Part shown: piece by piece, positions 1 through 7,688 of the stretch
How the letters are laid out: every line of letters starts with the position of its first letter
Numbering within the stretch: position 1 is the stretch's first letter
Assembly: GCA_963731035.1 (NCBI GenBank)
Contig: CAVSUY010000026.1
Location: forward strand, 31,361-95,360
Direction: 5' to 3'
Length of the DNA stretch: 64,000 bases
Source of the DNA: JAANXG01 sp963731035
Lineage (GTDB): Bacteria > Pseudomonadota > Gammaproteobacteria > Arenicellales > JAANXG01
The notes under the pieces: generated by a model
The model's input: only the letters and a program-made list of their open reading frames with translations
Database searches by the model: none
What the model was told of the DNA's origin: nothing
Translations under genes and position numbers: made by a program

Positions 1-292
1 TCAGGGAACGCGACACCTCGTAGGAGAAGTCCACGTGGCCGGGGGTGTCGATCATATTCAATTGGTAGGTCTGCCCGTCCGCCGCCGGATACATCAGGCG
101 CACGCTCTGGGCCTTGATGGTAATGCCGCGCTCCTGTTCCAACTCCATGGAATCGAGCACCTGGTCGAACATCTCGCGTTCGCTGAGCGCTCCGCAGCGC
201 TGAATGAAGCGATCCGCGAGCGTCGACTTGCCGTGGTCGATATGCGCGATGATCGCGAAGTTTCGAATATTCCGAATCTGGGCGGCGGACAT
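1..292 (-). CDS. lepA: Elongation factor 4 (LepA), 5' part only
   Basis: The first 97 codons of a gene that continues beyond the left edge. The product starts MSAAQIRNIRNFAIIAHIDH and shows the translational GTPase P-loop (AHIDHGKST), the switch I region with ERGITIKAQ and the G3 motif DTPGHVDF. The combination ERGITIKAQSVRL is characteristic of LepA rather than EF-G or TypA. LepA is a ribosome-associated GTPase acting on stalled or mistranslocated ribosomes. The ATG lies at 290-292. In many gammaproteobacteria lepA follows the rpoE-mucD operon and precedes lepB, as the order here suggests. It is separated from mucD by a predicted terminator. Confidence 0.95.
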   Translation of the reverse strand, partial: MSAAQIRNIRNFAIIAHIDHGKSTLADRFIQRCGALSEREMFDQVLDSMELEQERGITIKAQSVRLMYPAADGQTYQLNMIDTPGHVDFSYEVSRSL

Positions 293-314
293 TGAAGTAG
301 GTGCGGGTTAGCGG

Positions 315-344
315 GAACAACAAAGGGGCGCTCCGAGGCGCCCC
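315..344 (-). terminator. Intrinsic terminator after mucD
   Basis: A perfect 7-bp stem (GGGGCGC at 325-331 pairing with GCGCCCC at 338-344, 6-nt loop) is followed on the minus strand by a T-rich stretch TTTGTTGTT (complement of about 316-324). It lies 68 nt past the mucD stop and about 25 nt before the lepA start, so it should end the rpoE-rseA-rseB-mucD transcript, with lepA read from its own or read-through transcription. Confidence 0.7.
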
Positions 345-411
345 AATGAACCGCCGCAATATTAACAGGAATCGACGATCAATTCGAAGGTTCCGCGTCC
401 ACCCCTGGTCG

Positions 412-1866
412 TTAGTCGGCCGCCGCGCCGTTCTTCAAGGCCAGGAACAGCGACCGGGAATCGCGCTTCACCAGCACCGGCACCGACTTGTCGGCCGGCA
501 GCTTGCCGACCAATTCCCGGACCTGATCAACATCGTCGACCCGCGTCCCCTGGATCTGGAGCAGGATGTCGCCCGGCTGGATACCGGCCTGCCGGCCCGG
601 ACCATCCTTCACCTCGCTGACCTTGACACCGTGATCCAGCTCCAGATTCTTTTTCTCGTCGTCTCCGAGGTTCTCGAGCTGCATCCCGAGGACCAGTTCA
701 CCGGACTCCTTGGGCGCGGGCTGGCCCGTATCGGCCTCCTGGGCGCTCTCGGCCGGCAACTCGCCGATCTCCACGGTGACGGTCTTCGTTTTGCCGTCGC
801 GGATGATCTCGAGCTCCGCATTCTCGCCCACCGGGGTCGCACCAACCATCGGCGGCAGATCCGACATCTCCTTAAGCGGCTTGCCGTCGTACTTGACGAT
901 GACGTCACCGGGCTTGAGGTCGGAGTTGGCCGCCGGGCTATCCGGCACGATCTCAGAGATGAGCGCACCGACCGGTTTGGACATTCCGAAAGATTCAGCC
1001 AGGTCGCGCGTGACACCCTGTATCAATACGCCCAGCCAGCCCCGCGTTACCCGGCCTTTGGTCTGCAATTGCTGGGCTACCTTCATGGCAATGTCGATCG
1101 GGACTGCAAAGGACAACCCCATGAAGCCGCCGGTGCGGCTGTAGATCTGGGCGTTGATGCCGACGACCTGACCCTGAAGGTTGAACAAGGGACCCCCCGA
1201 ATTGCCGGGGTTGATCGCCACGTCGGTCTGTATGAAAGGCACATAATTTTCGTTCGGCAGGTTGCGTCCCTTGGCCGACACGATACCGGCGGTCGCGGTG
1301 CTGTCGAATCCGAACGGCGAGCCTATGGCCAGCACCCATTCGCCGACCTGCAGCTTTGCCGGATCTCCGATTTTGACCGCTTTGAGATCGCTGGCCGGTA
1401 CCTTTAACAAGGCGACGTCGCTCCGGTCATCCTGCCCGATCACCTTCGCCTCGAACTCGCGCCGGTCGTTCAGGCGCACCACAATCTCGTTCGCGTCCTT
1501 GATGACGTGCGCGCTGGTCAGGATGTATCCGTCTCCGGAGATGACGAAACCGGATCCCAGCGACTGCGTATTCCGTTGCTGTTCCGGCAGCTCGTCCAGA
1601 AACCGCTTGAAGAAATCGCGGAACGGACTGTCTTTCGGCAGATCCGGGATGTCGAAGTTCTTGGGCAGGCTGTCACCGGAGACCTTCTGGGTGGTGCTGA
1701 TATTCACGACCGCGGGAGCATTGTCGGAGACCAGCCCGGTGAAGTCCGGGAGCTCACTGGCGTTGACGCTCGCGGACGACAACAGGCCCGTTAGAAAGAG
1801 CGCAGCCAGGACGAGCCTGGCGCCGGGCACGGTCCGGCCCGGTCTGGTGCTGACTGTTGCTTTCAT
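412..1866 (-). CDS. mucD: Periplasmic serine protease/chaperone, DegP/MucD type
   Basis: 484-residue HtrA-family protease. The N-terminus is a signal peptide (hydrophobic about 18-31, then SVNASE). The trypsin-like domain carries the triad His120 (TSAHV), Asp150 (RSDVALL) and Ser223 (GNSGGP). Two PDZ domains follow (about 265-360 and 385-475). The long loop after residue 62 resembles the DegP/DegQ LA loop. It degrades misfolded envelope proteins and, in the MucD setting, dampens sigma-E activation. The ATG overlaps the rseB stop (ATGA). It is the last gene of the sigma-E operon, and a terminator hairpin lies downstream. The name mucD is chosen over degQ because of the operon context. Confidence 0.93.
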   Translation of the reverse strand: MKATVSTRPGRTVPGARLVLAALFLTGLLSSASVNASELPDFTGLVSDNAPAVVNISTTQKVSGDSLPKNFDIPDLPKDSPFRDFFKRFLDELPEQQRNTQSLGSGFVISGDGYILTSAHVIKDANEIVVRLNDRREFEAKVIGQDDRSDVALLKVPASDLKAVKIGDPAKLQVGEWVLAIGSPFGFDSTATAGIVSAKGRNLPNENYVPFIQTDVAINPGNSGGPLFNLQGQVVGINAQIYSRTGGFMGLSFAVPIDIAMKVAQQLQTKGRVTRGWLGVLIQGVTRDLAESFGMSKPVGALISEIVPDSPAANSDLKPGDVIVKYDGKPLKEMSDLPPMVGATPVGENAELEIIRDGKTKTVTVEIGELPAESAQEADTGQPAPKESGELVLGMQLENLGDDEKKNLELDHGVKVSEVKDGPGRQAGIQPGDILLQIQGTRVDDVDQVRELVGKLPADKSVPVLVKRDSRSLFLALKNGAAAD

Positions 1867-2862
1867 TTTTCCTTCGGACTTACCGACATGCCGATCAAAT
1901 CGACGGTTTGTGAAGGCACCTCCCCAACGACGGTAATCTGGTGCCCGTTCATCTCCCGGCCGAACGCGTGGACCGCTCCCATCGTGTTGACCCCGTTGAT
2001 CCTGACACTCGACCCCTTCTCGATGGCTTCCACGAAAACAGATACGCTGGCCAGGCCGTCCGAGTATACATAGTGCTCGACCACGCTCGCTCGCATCGGC
2101 GACACGCGCCTGATGGTGCGGGTGAGTTCGAATCCGGCGGGCACCCGTCCGATCACCCAGTTGCCGGCCGCAATGTCCTCGTCCCGCGACGCTGAGGGCT
2201 CGGAGTCATCGTCTGCATCATCCGTCTGCGCGTCACCGTACCATACCAGGTCGTCCTTCGGTGTGACCGGCTCCAGAGCGGACTCCGGAATATCGCCTCC
2301 TATCTCGACATTCGTGAACAGATACTGTTCGACGGGGTGCTTGCCCCCGTTGAGCAGGGCGGCTTTCAACAGCAATCCGGTTTTCTTGTCGGCCCAAAGG
2401 TCGTACCCATATCGATACTCATCCTTGGGCAAGACCATGATCTGCTGAGCCTGCCGGTCCGCTATCCGACCGTTCGCGCCCATATAGACGCGATAGTACT
2501 TTACCAGATGCTCCAGGCCTTCGGGCAGCAGATTGGGAAAACCCTGCTTGGACACCTGGCGAATATTCGTGGACGCCGACCTTCTGATCGGGGATGTAGC
2601 ACCAAACCTGCTTGTCATCGCGGATAACCTCCCGCGCCGCCCCGTTCAACGAGTAGATCCGCTGGCGCATGCTGCCTCCGTGGGCGCGGTGCGTCACGCG
2701 CATGGACTCGACCTGGCTTCCCTGAACGTAGACGAAAGTCCCCTGGTAGTTGAGCTCCCTGGCCGCGTCGTTGATCTTCATCAGCCAATGACCGCCGTCG
2801 TCCCCCGCCAAGGCGGTCGCGCAAACCAGGGTCAAGCCGAAAAATACGATAAGCGACTTCAT
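1863..2862 (-). pseudogene. rseB: Sigma-E regulatory protein RseB/MucB, interrupted by a one-base frameshift
   Basis: Two overlapping frames together make a full RseB. The first (from the ATG at 2862; signal peptide MKSLIVFFGLTLVCATALAG) runs through NYQGTFVYVQG and QVWCYIPDQKVGVHEY, then shifts into noise. The second resumes at RQVSKQGFPNLLP and continues through the C-terminal domain to the stop at 1863. The frames join if one A is removed from the AATATTCG context at about 2562-2565 on the plus strand (GAA TAT CGC CAG restores EYRQ). RseB is the periplasmic lipoprotein-like sensor that binds RseA and shields it from DegS. The single indel with both halves well preserved suggests a sequencing error or a very recent mutation; loss of RseB would be expected to raise sigma-E activity. 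The TGA overlaps the mucD start. Confidence 0.85.
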
Positions 2863-2872
2863 CGACAACTGT

Positions 2873-3406
2873 CTATTGCCCGTCGTAGGCCACGAACTTG
2901 GTGTACGCCGTCAGACCGTTCATTCCGGAAGCAGGCGTGAATTCACCGTGCTCCACCAGCATGGTGTTCAGTGCATCCTGGACCTGCGGATTGGAGCTGT
3001 CCCAGTGGGTCGCCTCGTCGAGCCCGGCGATCTGCTGGGAGGTGGGCGCGGCCGGCGGACCGATCTGGCTGTCGTTGTACAGCTTCACCATCAGCCCTCC
3101 GAGCAGCAACACGGCGGCGGCTGACGCCGCCACGGCATACCCCGCAACCGACCGCATCCACGGCCGCCGGGTATCTACCCGCCGTACGCGCGCGCGCGGG
3201 TCCGCCTCATCGGCGAGTTGCCCTGCGACCCGTTCCACCAGGGTCCGCGACGGATTGATCGCCTCACGCCGCATGGCCAACCCGATAATATGATAGCGGG
3301 ACCACTGCTCGGCCAGAGATTCGTCCCGCCCCAACTCTTTGAGTATCTGGGCGCGCTCGAATTCCTCCAGCTCGTTGTCGACTAAGGCTGACAGTTTTTC
3401 AGACAT
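2873..3406 (-). CDS. rseA: Anti-sigma-E factor RseA/MucA
   Basis: 177 residues starting at MSEKLSALVDNELEE. The N-terminal cytoplasmic domain (about 1-75) matches the RseA sigma-binding fold (LSALVDNEL..., LAEQWSRYHIIGLAMR). A single transmembrane segment (SVAGYAVAASAAAVLLLGGL, about residues 87-106) is followed by a periplasmic domain of about 70 residues. It holds RpoE at the membrane and is destroyed by DegS-RseP cleavage on envelope stress; rseP is also in this window (29987-31351). An upstream in-frame ATG at 3445 would add 13 residues, but the internal ATG at 3404-3406 matches family length. It is the second gene of the operon, 50 nt after rpoE. Confidence 0.92.
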   Translation of the reverse strand: MSEKLSALVDNELEEFERAQILKELGRDESLAEQWSRYHIIGLAMRREAINPSRTLVERVAGQLADEADPRARVRRVDTRRPWMRSVAGYAVAASAAAVLLLGGLMVKLYNDSQIGPPAAPTSQQIAGLDEATHWDSSNPQVQDALNTMLVEHGEFTPASGMNGLTAYTKFVAYDGQ

Positions 3407-3456
3407 TTCACTAATTTCCCATGGTTGCCATGGCTTACGTTGCATTCTGGCTCGAA

Positions 3457-4032
3457 TCAGCGGAGCAGAGGTTCCATCTCCTTGTCTATCGCTTCACGGG
3501 CCCGGAATATCCGGGAGCGAACCGTCCCAATAGGGCAATCCATCACCGTCGCTATTTCCTCGTAGCTCAGTCCCTCGAGCTCGCGCAGAGTAATGGCCGT
3601 GCGCAGGTCCTCGGGCAGCTCCGCCACCGCGCGGGCCACGCATTCCGCCAGCTCTTTGCTCAGTGCGTTTGACTCGGGCGTCCCGATTTCCCTCATACGC
3701 CGCCCCACTTCGATCTGTTCGGCATCGGCCGCGTCCACGTCCGTATTGGGCGGTCGCCGGCTCTGGGCCACCAGATAATTCTTCGCCGTGTTGACCGCGA
3801 TCCGGTATAGCCAAGTATAGAAGGCGCTGTCACCCCGGAAGCCGTTTATCGCCCGGTACGCTTTGATGAACACCTCTTGCGAGACATCCTCGACCTCCGC
3901 GGAATCGTAAACATACCGCGACACCAGGTTCGACACCTTATGCTGGTATTTCCTGACCAGAAGATTGAAGGCATCCTGGTCGCCATTCCGCACCCGCTCA
4001 ACGAGCACGTTATCAACGGGCTGCTCAGTCAC
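3457..4032 (-). CDS. rpoE: Extracytoplasmic-function sigma factor RpoE/AlgU
   Basis: 191-residue ECF sigma factor. Region 2 includes the core-binding DAFNLLVRKYQHKV and the -10 recognition stretch DVSQEVFIKAYRAINGFRGD. Region 4 has a helix-turn-helix with LEGLSYEEIATVMDCPIGTV followed by RSRIFRAREAID. Length and sequence fit the RpoE/AlgU subgroup. It directs transcription of envelope-stress genes and is bound by RseA, encoded next. It is divergent from nadB, the usual arrangement in gammaproteobacteria. Confidence 0.96.
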   Translation of the reverse strand: MTEQPVDNVLVERVRNGDQDAFNLLVRKYQHKVSNLVSRYVYDSAEVEDVSQEVFIKAYRAINGFRGDSAFYTWLYRIAVNTAKNYLVAQSRRPPNTDVDAADAEQIEVGRRMREIGTPESNALSKELAECVARAVAELPEDLRTAITLRELEGLSYEEIATVMDCPIGTVRSRIFRAREAIDKEMEPLLR

Positions 4033-4079
4033 GGCCGGTTTCGTCCTCGATCCGGCGCGTTACTCTTTCGACCCTCAAA

Positions 4080-4108
4080 CAAGGGACAGTGTTGTAGGTA
4101 CAAAGTTC
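4080..4108 (-). promoter_or_regulatory. Possible sigma-E-type promoter of the rpoE operon
   Basis: On the minus strand GAACTT (4108-4103) is the consensus -35 element of sigma-E promoters. After 16 nt comes TCCCT, only a partial match to the TCNGA/TCAAA -10 element. The predicted start would be about 45 nt before the rpoE ATG, consistent with autoregulation known for this family. The weak -10 keeps confidence low. Confidence 0.35.
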
Positions 4109-4174
4109 GAGCAAAATTACCTGAATACAAGCTTTTTTGGTGTTGTGAGAAGCTCCGAGACAGTCGGAACAGCC

Positions 4175-4204
4175 TTCTGAAGTCCGGCAACGGGCCGGTA
4201 TAAT
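4175..4204 (+). promoter_or_regulatory. Sigma-70-type promoter of nadB
   Basis: A perfect TATAAT at 4199-4204 is preceded after 18 nt by TTCTGA (3 of 6 matches to TTGACA). The nadB ATG is 46 nt downstream, a normal leader length. Confidence 0.5.
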
Positions 4205-4249
4205 AACCAAAATCAAACCATTTCGCCTTCCTCTATCGAGAATCCAGAT

Positions 4250-5905
4250 ATGACCGCCAATCGTCGCGACCGGGTGCTGGTCGTCGGCGCCGGGCTCGCC
4301 GGGCTGAGCCTCGCTTTGCGCCTGTCCCACGAAGGGATCAAAGTGACCGTGCTCGCCAAGAAAGGCCTGACGGAGGGCTCCAGCCTTTACGCCCAAGGCG
4401 GCATTGCCGCCGCCCTGTCCAAGCGTGATTCCTTCGAATCCCACATTCAGGACACCCTGGATGCCGGGGCGGGTCTATGCAACCGCGAGGCAGTCGACTT
4501 CATCGTGCGCCACGGGCCCGAGAACATTCAGTGGCTGATAGACCAGGGGGTGGAGTTCAGCCGTTTCACCGACGAGAACCGCGTCGACGAGTACCACCTT
4601 ACCCGGGAAGGCGGTCACAGCCACCGGCGGGTCATTCACTCCCGCGATGCCACCGGCAAGGCCGTCGAAACCACGCTAGAGGGAAAAGTCCGCCGGGATC
4701 CGAATATCACCGTACTCGAGAACCACATCGCGGTGGACGTGATCAACTCGCGTCGTCCCGGGGTTGAGCCGCCGACGCGGTGCCTCGGCGTTTATGCCCT
4801 GGACCTTCACAGCGGCATGGTCAATACCCTCGCCGCAGACTTCGTGGTGCTGGCCACTGGAGGCGCCAGCAAGGCTTACCTGTACACCAGCAATCCGGAC
4901 ACGTCCACGGGAGACGGCATCGCCATGGCCTGGCGGTCGGGGTGCCGGGTCGTGGACATGGAGTTCGTCCAGTTTCACCCCACCTGCCTGTTTCATCCAC
5001 GTGCCAAGACGCTGCTGATCTCGGAGGCCGTACGCGGTGAGGGCGGGAAGCTGTCCCTGCCGGACGGCACCGAGTTCATGGCGAGCCACGACCCGCGTGC
5101 GGAGCTGGCGCCGAGGGATATCGTCGCCCGGGCCATAGACTACGAGATGAAGCGCCACGGTATCGAGCACGTCAATCTCGACATCAGCCACAAGCCCCCC
5201 GAATTCGTCCGCGAGCACTTCCCGACCCTGTACGAGGTGTGCAAGCGCTATGGGTACGACATGACCCGGGAGCCCATCCCGGTGGTGCCGGCGGCTCACT
5301 ACACCTGCGGTGGCGTGATGACGGACCTGCGCGGCCGCAGCGACCTGCCGGGCCTGTATGCCATCGGCGAATGCAGTTGGACGGGCCTGCACGGCGCCAA
5401 CCGCCTGGCCAGCAATTCCCTGCTGGAATGCCTGGTGCTGGCCCAGTCGGCGTGTGCCGATATCCTCCAACAGGGGGACCGGGCCGGAGCGCCCCGGCTG
5501 GAACTTGCGCCCTGGGACGAAAGCCTGGTGACAGACCCCGACGAGCAGATCGTGGTTTCCCATAACTGGGACGAGCTCAGACGTTTCATGTGGGACTACG
5601 TGGGCATCGTCCGCACCACCAAGCGGCTGCAGAGAGCGCGTCATCGTATCAACCTGCTAAAGGAGGAGATCCGCGACTACTACAGCAACTTCCGGGTCGG
5701 CAACGACCTGGTCGAGCTGCGCAACCTGCTGACGGTCGCCGAGCTCACGGTGCTGTGCGCCCTGGAGCGCCGGGAGAGCCGGGGCCTGCATTACACCCTG
5801 GACTATCCCGCGCCCGACGATGCCGCCTATTCGCGGGACACGGTGCTGACCCCCAAGAATTTCGTCGGCCGGCTGCATGGGCCGGTGTGGGAGGATCGCG
5901 ACTGA
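4250..5905 (+). CDS. nadB: L-aspartate oxidase
   Basis: 551-residue flavoprotein of the NadB/SdhA/FrdA family that oxidises L-aspartate to iminoaspartate, the first step of de novo NAD synthesis (nadA and nadC are not in the window). Visible: the FAD dinucleotide fold VLVVGAGLAGLSLALRL near the N-terminus, SSLYAQGGIAAAL, HPTCLFHP, the substrate/catalytic stretch around AVRGEGGKL, and GANRLASNSLLEC near residue 385. The helical C-terminal domain is complete. The last codons and stop (encoding DRD-stop, GATCGCGACTGA) lie inside the first unit of the downstream REP array, so the extreme C-terminus is REP-derived. Divergent from rpoE. Confidence 0.96.
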   Translation: MTANRRDRVLVVGAGLAGLSLALRLSHEGIKVTVLAKKGLTEGSSLYAQGGIAAALSKRDSFESHIQDTLDAGAGLCNREAVDFIVRHGPENIQWLIDQGVEFSRFTDENRVDEYHLTREGGHSHRRVIHSRDATGKAVETTLEGKVRRDPNITVLENHIAVDVINSRRPGVEPPTRCLGVYALDLHSGMVNTLAADFVVLATGGASKAYLYTSNPDTSTGDGIAMAWRSGCRVVDMEFVQFHPTCLFHPRAKTLLISEAVRGEGGKLSLPDGTEFMASHDPRAELAPRDIVARAIDYEMKRHGIEHVNLDISHKPPEFVREHFPTLYEVCKRYGYDMTREPIPVVPAAHYTCGGVMTDLRGRSDLPGLYAIGECSWTGLHGANRLASNSLLECLVLAQSACADILQQGDRAGAPRLELAPWDESLVTDPDEQIVVSHNWDELRRFMWDYVGIVRTTKRLQRARHRINLLKEEIRDYYSNFRVGNDLVELRNLLTVAELTVLCALERRESRGLHYTLDYPAPDDAAYSRDTVLTPKNFVGRLHGPVWEDRD

Positions 5906-6640
5906 AGTCGCTCCTACGATGCGGGAGCCGGCACCACGGTGATCGCCGGATTGTAGGAGCGGCTTGAGCCGCGATAGACCAATCCAGTGTCCGGGAAAAC
6001 CCGGCATCGCGCCCGGCGCTGCGGGGATCGCGACTGAAGTCGCTCCTACAAGCCGCGAGCCGGCACCACGGCGATCCCCGGATTGTAGGAGCGGCTTGAG
6101 CCGCGATAGACCAATCCAGTGTCCGGGAAAACCCGGCATCGCGCCCGGCGCTGCGGGGATCGCGACTGAAGTCGCTCCTACAATGCCGCGAGCCGGCACC
6201 ACGGCGATCCCCGGATTGTAGGAGCGGCTTGAGCCGCGATAGACCAATCCAGTGTCCGGGAAAACCCGGCATCGCGCCCGGCGCTGCGGGGATCGCGACT
6301 GAAGTCGCTCCTACAATGCCGCGAGCCGGCACCACGGTGATCCCCGGATTGTAGGAGCGGCTTGAGCCGCGATAGACCAATCCAGTGTCCGGGAAAACCC
6401 GGCATCGCGCCCGGCGCTGCGGGGATCGCGACTGAAGTCGCTCCTACGATGCGGCGAGCCGGCACCACGGCGATCCCCGGATTGTAGGAGCGGCTTGAGC
6501 CGCGATAGACCAATCCAGTGTCCGGGAAAACCCGGCATCGCGCCCGGCGCTGCGGGGATCGCGACTGAAGTCGTTCCTACAAGCCGCGGTTCGGCATTGC
6601 GCTGATCCCGGGATTGAAGGACCGGCGTTAGCCGCGATGG
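5894..6640. repeat. REP array A, about 133-bp period, five copies plus a degenerate end
   Basis: Fills the gap between the convergent genes nadB and sdhE. Each unit holds two REP palindromes in opposite orientation: one with GCGACTGAAGTCGCTCCTAC, the other with GTAGGAGCGGCTTGAGCCGC. They are joined by a spacer containing CCAATCCAGTGTCCGGG. The second palindrome begins at about 5950, 6082, 6215, 6348 and 6481 (spacing 132-133 bp); a decayed copy follows at about 6612. Spacers are nearly identical between copies, so this is tandem amplification, not a CRISPR. Short open frames across it are translations of the repeat, not genes. Confidence 0.93.
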
Positions 6641-6882
6641 GGTGTGATTCCGGCACTTCGCCGGATCCGGTCGATGAGGGGCTTCCACTTCGAGGGCGGG
6701 GCCTTTCCGCCCCACAACCATCCGGCGAGGTCGGGATCCTGTTCGTTGAGCAGGCTTTCGAAAGCGCCCTGCTCCTCGACACCGATGCTGGAATATTCGG
6801 TATCCAGGAACCGGAGCAGAATTATGTCCAGTTCCTTGGTGCCCCGGCGGCAGCGCCAGCGCAGTCTGGATGGAACCTCCAA
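6628..6882 (-). CDS. sdhE: FAD assembly factor SdhE
   Basis: 84-residue protein of the SdhE/YgfY family, recognised by RLRWRCRRGTKELD (RGxxE-type motif) near the N-terminus, the typical acidic middle and helical length. SdhE promotes covalent flavinylation of SdhA. It is the last gene of the sdh operon, 8 nt after sdhB, with a TTG start (6880-6882) chosen because no ATG or GTG fits and family length agrees. The final codons (HRG-stop) fall in the decayed end of REP array A. Confidence 0.88.
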   Translation of the reverse strand: MEVPSRLRWRCRRGTKELDIILLRFLDTEYSSIGVEEQGAFESLLNEQDPDLAGWLWGGKAPPSKWKPLIDRIRRSAGITPHRG

Positions 6883-6890
6883 GGTCGCCG

Positions 6891-7670
6891 CTATCGGCGC
6901 TCCGCCAGCATCTTCTTGATCTCGGCGATGGACTTGCCGGGATTCAGGTTCTTGGGACAGGTGTTGGTGCAGTTCATGATGGTGTGGCAGCGATAAAGCC
7001 GGAAGGGATCCTCCAGGTCATCAAGGCGCTCGCCGGTGGCCTCGTCCCGGGAGTCCGCGAGCCAGCGATACGCCTGCAGCAGGATCGCCGGGCCCAGATA
7101 GCGGTCGCTGTTCCACCAATAGCTGGGACAACTCGTCTGGCAGCAGGCGCACAGGATGCACTCGTACAGTCCGTCCAGCCGATCCCGCTCTTCCGGGGAC
7201 TGCAGTCTCTCGCGATCGGGGGGCGCCGGAGTACGGGTTTGCAACCAGGGCTTGATCGAGGCGTACTGGGCATAGAAATGCCCCATGTCCGGAACCAGGT
7301 CCTTGATCACCTCCATGTGCGGCAACGGATAGATCCGAACCTCGTCCTTGATGTCTTCGATGGGGGTGGTGCATGCCAGGCTGTTGGTGCCGTCGATATT
7401 CATGGCGCAGGAGCCGCAGATCCCCTCCCGGCATGAACGCCGGAACGTCAATGTCGAGTCGACTTCGTTCTTGATCTTGATCAGGGCATCGAGGACCATG
7501 GGACCGCACTCGTCGAGGTCCAGCTCGTAGTAGTCGGTCCTGGGGTTGGCCCCATCGTCGGGATCCCAGCGGTAGATCTTGAAGGTTTTGGTGCGGCCCG
7601 CTCCCTGCGGGGCTGGAAATCGCTCGCCTTCCAGGACTTTCGAGTTTTCGGGTAAACGGAACTGGGCCAT
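6891..7670 (-). CDS. sdhB: Succinate dehydrogenase iron-sulfur subunit
   Basis: 259 residues. The plant-type ferredoxin domain ligates [2Fe-2S] through CREGICGSC and the later LACTT. The C-terminal domain has CILCACCQTSCP and CHTIMNCTNTCPKNLNPGKS for the [4Fe-4S] and [3Fe-4S] clusters. It transfers electrons from SdhA flavin to the quinone site at the SdhC/SdhD interface on the inner membrane. It lies 18 nt downstream of sdhA in the order sdhC-D-A-B-E. Confidence 0.97.
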   Translation of the reverse strand: MAQFRLPENSKVLEGERFPAPQGAGRTKTFKIYRWDPDDGANPRTDYYELDLDECGPMVLDALIKIKNEVDSTLTFRRSCREGICGSCAMNIDGTNSLACTTPIEDIKDEVRIYPLPHMEVIKDLVPDMGHFYAQYASIKPWLQTRTPAPPDRERLQSPEERDRLDGLYECILCACCQTSCPSYWWNSDRYLGPAILLQAYRWLADSRDEATGERLDDLEDPFRLYRCHTIMNCTNTCPKNLNPGKSIAEIKKMLAERR

Positions 7671-7688
7671 GAGTTCGATTGCTCCCGG

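Noticed and set aside
4676..5644. 322-codon minus-strand frame
   Set aside because: Antisense to nadB.
5894..6640. CRISPR-like regular spacing of repeats
   Set aside because: The segments between palindromes are nearly identical in every copy, so they are not spacers; no cas genes are present. The same holds for arrays at 11919-12140 and 40656-41102.
5657..6721. Open frames of 85-211 codons across the REP array
   Set aside because: They are repeated translations of the same 133-bp unit on both strands, with no domain and no ribosome-binding site.
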